Shown here in pieces: positions 62,401-64,000 of a stretch of DNA of 64,000 nucleotides. How positions within the stretch are numbered: the stretch's first letter is position 1; the number at the start of each line of letters is the position of its first letter. The stretch covers positions 1-64,000 of the forward strand of contig NZ_BPQU01000017.1 of the NCBI RefSeq assembly GCF_022179445.1. Reading direction: 5' to 3'. Under the pieces are notes generated by a model. That model saw only the letters and a list, made by a program, of their open reading frames with translations. It did not search any database and was not told the origin of the DNA. A program made the translations under genes and the position numbers. This DNA is from Methylobacterium mesophilicum. GTDB taxonomy: Bacteria > Pseudomonadota > Alphaproteobacteria > Rhizobiales > Beijerinckiaceae.

Positions 62401-62840
62401 ACCTGCGGGCGGAAAAACCCGGCGTGCTGGAGCCGCCGCCGGGCGGCTGGCACGACACCGGCGACATCGTGGCGATCGACGCCATGGGCTTCGTGACGAT
62501 CAAGGGCCGGGCCAAGCGCTTCGCCAAGATCGCCGGCGAGATGGTTTCGCTCGCCGGCATCGAGGCGCTCGCCGCCGAACTCTGGCCGAACCAGCCGAGC
62601 GCGGTCGCGGCGGTGCCGGACGCGCGCAAGGGCGAGCGGCTGGTGCTGTTCACCCAGGAGAAGGGCGCGACGCGCCCCGCCTACCAGAGCTTCGCCAAGG
62701 AGCGTGGCGCCTCCGACGTAGCGATCCCCGCCGAGGTGGTGGTGCTGGACGCGATCCCGATGCTGGGCAGCGGCAAGGTCGATCAGGTCTCGGTGGTCAA
62801 GCTCGCGCACGAGCGAGCGAAGGAAACGGCGGCGGCCTGA
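59427..62840 (+). CDS. aas: Three-domain acyl-ACP synthetase/phospholipid acyltransferase (Aas type)
   Basis: A 1137-residue membrane protein combining three activities of lysophospholipid repair. Residues 1-410 form an MFS/LplT-like transporter (FFSAFNDNFLKNALAFLILF, YGILPDHLRREELPAGNALV). Residues 430-610 are a PlsC acyltransferase with the HX4D motif in LNHVSFLDAPL and FPEGRLTVTGSLMK. The rest is an AMP-forming acyl-ACP synthetase with LFTSGSEGTPKGVVLANR, GYGVTECGPVVALNTP and WHDTGDIVAIDAMGF. E. coli keeps LplT separate from Aas; fusion is common in alphaproteobacteria. It would re-acylate lysophosphatidylethanolamine at the inner membrane. Confidence 0.92.
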   Translation: MFRSLMSARRFAPLFWCQFFSAFNDNFLKNALAFLILFGIGGQADAHAGVLVTLASAVFIGPFFILSGLGGQWADRYDKALMARRLKFAEIFAAGTAVLGFLLHSVPVLFVALGLFGTIAALFGPIKYGILPDHLRREELPAGNALVEAATFLAILLGTIAAGAASAMGGSGLVFGALVMGFAVLCWLSARMIPPTGEGAPDLHVDRNVARSTASLLRDLWADTRLWRGSLTVSWFWLVGVVVLSLLPVLVRDAFNGTETVITLLLALFSVGIAVGSGLASWLASGRIVLLPTPVGAVLMGLFGLDLAWTIGHLPPPPAEAIGPSDFLQTGYGLRTAIGFLGLAVSGGLYIVPSFAAVQAWTEKAMRARIIGAVNVVTAAFMVAGTLALAALQGAGLSSASLLALVGVLNLIVGAVVFATLPTSPFRDALSILFRAFYRLEVRGLDNVAAAGPNCILALNHVSFLDAPLALSLLDQEPVFAVDSGIAQRWWVRPFLRVTRAMPLDPTRPLATRTLINAVKSGETLIIFPEGRLTVTGSLMKVYDGAGLIADKSGAMVVPVKIDGLERTAFSRLSRGQVRHRWWPKVTVTLLPPVRLTVDPALRGKARRQAAGAALYGIMSDLLFRTADTDRGLMAALIDAGDRHGWRRTAVEDPVTGRLSYSRLVLGANVLGRKLMSLAPEGGRIGVMLPNANGAAVTLFALASAGRVPAMINFSAGAANVLSACRAAQVDKILTSRAFIEKGRLGSLIEAIKGQVELIYLEDVRATVTTPDKIRALLAGRKPLVRRTGEDPAAVLFTSGSEGTPKGVVLANRCMLANVAQVAARIDFGPTDKVFNVLPVFHAFGLTAGLVLPLVSGVPVYLYPSPLHYRIVPELIYGSNSTVLFGTDTFLAGYARAAHAYDLRSLRYVVAGAEAVKETTRKTWGEKFGLRILEGYGVTECGPVVALNTPMFNRFGTVGRILPGIETRLEPVPGIDDAGRLSVRGPNIMLGYLRAEKPGVLEPPPGGWHDTGDIVAIDAMGFVTIKGRAKRFAKIAGEMVSLAGIEALAAELWPNQPSAVAAVPDARKGERLVLFTQEKGATRPAYQSFAKERGASDVAIPAEVVVLDAIPMLGSGKVDQVSVVKLAHERAKETAAA

Positions 62841-62991
62841 CCCTGTCGCGCCGCGTCCCCCAAACGGGGGATGCGTGCAGCGACACGTTGGCATGGTATC
62901 ACGAATACAGTCATGATTCGATCAATCTTCAGTGATCGAGAATCATGGACTGGAATTCGCGATTCAGGCGCGTGTCGACGAGGGGTTGATC

Positions 62992-63210
62992 ATGCACAAG
63001 GGCAAGCGATTTCCGATCTGGCTGACGCGGCGGGCCTATTTCAGGCGTCTCGAACGCTGGGCCAAGCTCGGCAAGGCGCGCAAGCCCGCGCCGCAGAACA
63101 TCGCGATCGAGCCCGTCATGCTGTCGTCCAACGTCGTGCCGTTCCCGCTCCACCTGGCCCAGGCGGGCCGGCCGGCCTTCCCGGATCTGCGCGGCGTCGG
63201 CATCGGCTGA
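62992..63210 (+). CDS. Small hypothetical protein (72 residues)
   Basis: A 72-residue basic protein beginning MHKGKRFPIWLTRRAYFRRL and later MLSSNVVPFPLHLAQAGRP. A gaggggttgatc sequence before the ATG serves as ribosome binding site, favouring this start over one 20 codons upstream. No membrane segment or known family. It lies between the Aas-type gene and pbpC on the same strand. Confidence 0.6.
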   Translation: MHKGKRFPIWLTRRAYFRRLERWAKLGKARKPAPQNIAIEPVMLSSNVVPFPLHLAQAGRPAFPDLRGVGIG

Positions 63211-63288
63211 GCCGGCGCCCCGGGCCTTGCCTGCCGCGGCGGATCGGTGAATCTGTGCGCTCTGGTAGACCCGGGATCTGGAGGATGC

Positions 63289-64000
63289 GTGCCGCACCAA
63301 GGGCCCGATCCCGGCGCGGCCGCCGCGTCCCGGCTTCGCCGTGCGGTGCGCAGGGGCCTCGCGATGGCGGCGCTTCTGGCCGGGCTCGTCATGGCCGGCG
63401 CCGGGCTGGTCTGGCACTACGCCGTTTCGCTGCCGCCCCTCGACCTGGCGGCGGCCTCGGCACGCTCCACCGTCGTGCTCGACCGGGCCGACACGCTGCT
63501 GCGCCCCTTCGCCACCGCGGACGGCCGCTGGCGGCTTCCGGCCAGAGCTGCGACCGTCGATCCGCGCTACCGGGCGATGCTGCTCGCCTACGAGGACCGG
63601 CGCTTCGAGACCCATCCCGGCGTCGATCCGGTGGCGATCCTGCGGGCCGCCGGCCAATGGCTGGGGCATGGCCGGATCCTGTCGGGGGGCTCGACCCTGT
63701 CGATGCAGGTCGCCCGCCTGGTCGAGCCGCGCCACGGGCGTTCGCTGGAGGCCAAGCTCCGCCAGATGGTCCGGGCGGTGGCGCTGGAGCGGCAGCTCGG
63801 CAAGGCGGCGCTGCTCGACCTCTACCTGGCGCTCGCCCCCTATGGCGGTCCCCTCGAGGGCGTCCGGGCGGCGAGCCTGGCCTATTTCGGGCGCGAGCCG
63901 GCGCGGCTGACGGCAGCCCAGGCGGCCTTGCTCGTCGCCCTGCCGCAATCCCCGGAGACCCGCCGGCCGGACCGCTTCCCGGGGCGCGCCCGGGCCGCCC
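63289..64000 (+). CDS. pbpC: Penicillin-binding protein 1C, N-terminal part (cut by window end)
   Basis: The first 237 residues of a class A PBP of the 1C type. The GTG at 63289 has an excellent ggagg ribosome binding site seven bases before it. A basic cytoplasmic start is followed by the membrane anchor MAALLAGLVMAGAGLVWHYA. The GT51 transglycosylase domain has LLAYEDRRFETHPGVDPVAI, SGGSTLSMQVARLVEPR and PYGGPLEGVRAASLAYFGRE. The transpeptidase domain lies beyond the window. pbpC often accompanies an alpha-2-macroglobulin gene, which cannot be checked here. Confidence 0.9.
   Translation, partial: MPHQGPDPGAAAASRLRRAVRRGLAMAALLAGLVMAGAGLVWHYAVSLPPLDLAAASARSTVVLDRADTLLRPFATADGRWRLPARAATVDPRYRAMLLAYEDRRFETHPGVDPVAILRAAGQWLGHGRILSGGSTLSMQVARLVEPRHGRSLEAKLRQMVRAVALERQLGKAALLDLYLALAPYGGPLEGVRAASLAYFGREPARLTAAQAALLVALPQSPETRRPDRFPGRARAA

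Noticed and set aside
60630..62894. 754-codon open frame opposite the Aas-type gene
   Set aside because: Antisense shadow rich in His, Arg, Gln and Asp; the sense strand has all the acyltransferase and AMP-ligase motifs.
1..64000. CRISPR arrays, tRNA or rRNA genes, prophage
   Set aside because: No regularly spaced direct repeats, cloverleaf-like sequences, rRNA-like stretches or phage structural genes were seen on reading; short or divergent cases could still be missed without a search tool.

Overview
The window is a high-G+C chromosomal segment of an alphaproteobacterium of the order Hyphomicrobiales, most likely Methylobacterium or a close relative. That placement is inferred from composition, gene order (DUF374-waaA-lpxK-DUF2093; class A PBP-DUF1214-DUF1254-YcgN; SigF-like ECF/NrsF) and protein content, not from a search. 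No rRNA, tRNA, CRISPR array or phage was seen.

Layout. 1-2.2 kb: an intact IS5/IS427-type element with CTAG flanks, then AT-rich DNA around a lone HigA-type antitoxin. 2.2-11.5 kb: a metal and cofactor uptake block. It holds a cobalamin riboswitch, a TonB receptor and a PepSY membrane reductase-like protein; an unrelated Gfo/Idh oxidoreductase; and a ZnuD-like receptor divergent from a COG0523 (ZigA/CobW-type) GTPase. Zur-like palindromes lie before both receptors and before the GTPase. 11.5-23.2 kb: MarR regulator, single-domain response regulator, bioA and bioF (divergent), OsmC protein, methyltransferase, gamma-glutamyltransferase, OprB porin, Na+/H+ antiporter, gshB and a small Cys-rich secreted protein. 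23.4 kb: a probable small RNA with a strong terminator. 23.6-33.2 kb: lipoprotein, PBP1A operon, YcgN, ECF sigma factor with NrsF anti-sigma, DUF1223 protein, creatininase-family hydrolase, CheZ and CheY.

33.4-39.9 kb: ribF, DUF2093, the lipid A/Kdo operon (DUF374 acyltransferase-waaA-lpxK), and a VIT-type membrane protein behind a perfect 18-bp inverted repeat, then a metallophosphoesterase and a 53-residue gene. 40.2-52.5 kb: a hydrolase-rich catabolic cluster: two amidases, NmrA-like reductase, M20 and M81 metallopeptidases, a penicillin-acylase-family Ntn hydrolase, a TPP-dependent enzyme and a family-5 solute-binding protein without permease genes. Its four-base overlaps indicate operons, and its substrate is unknown. 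53.1-56.5 kb: an EcfG-like sigma factor divergent from a cobalt-type nitrile hydratase operon (alpha, beta, activator), followed by a zinc-ribbon MBL-fold protein. 56.6-64 kb: SDR, small membrane protein, LysE exporter, a three-domain Aas-type acyltransferase/acyl-ACP synthetase, a small protein, and the start of pbpC, cut by the window end.

The two most distinctive regions are the metal/cobalamin block and the cryptic amide/peptide catabolic cluster. The operator-like palindrome before the VIT protein and the terminator-tailed small RNA are the most notable non-coding signals.
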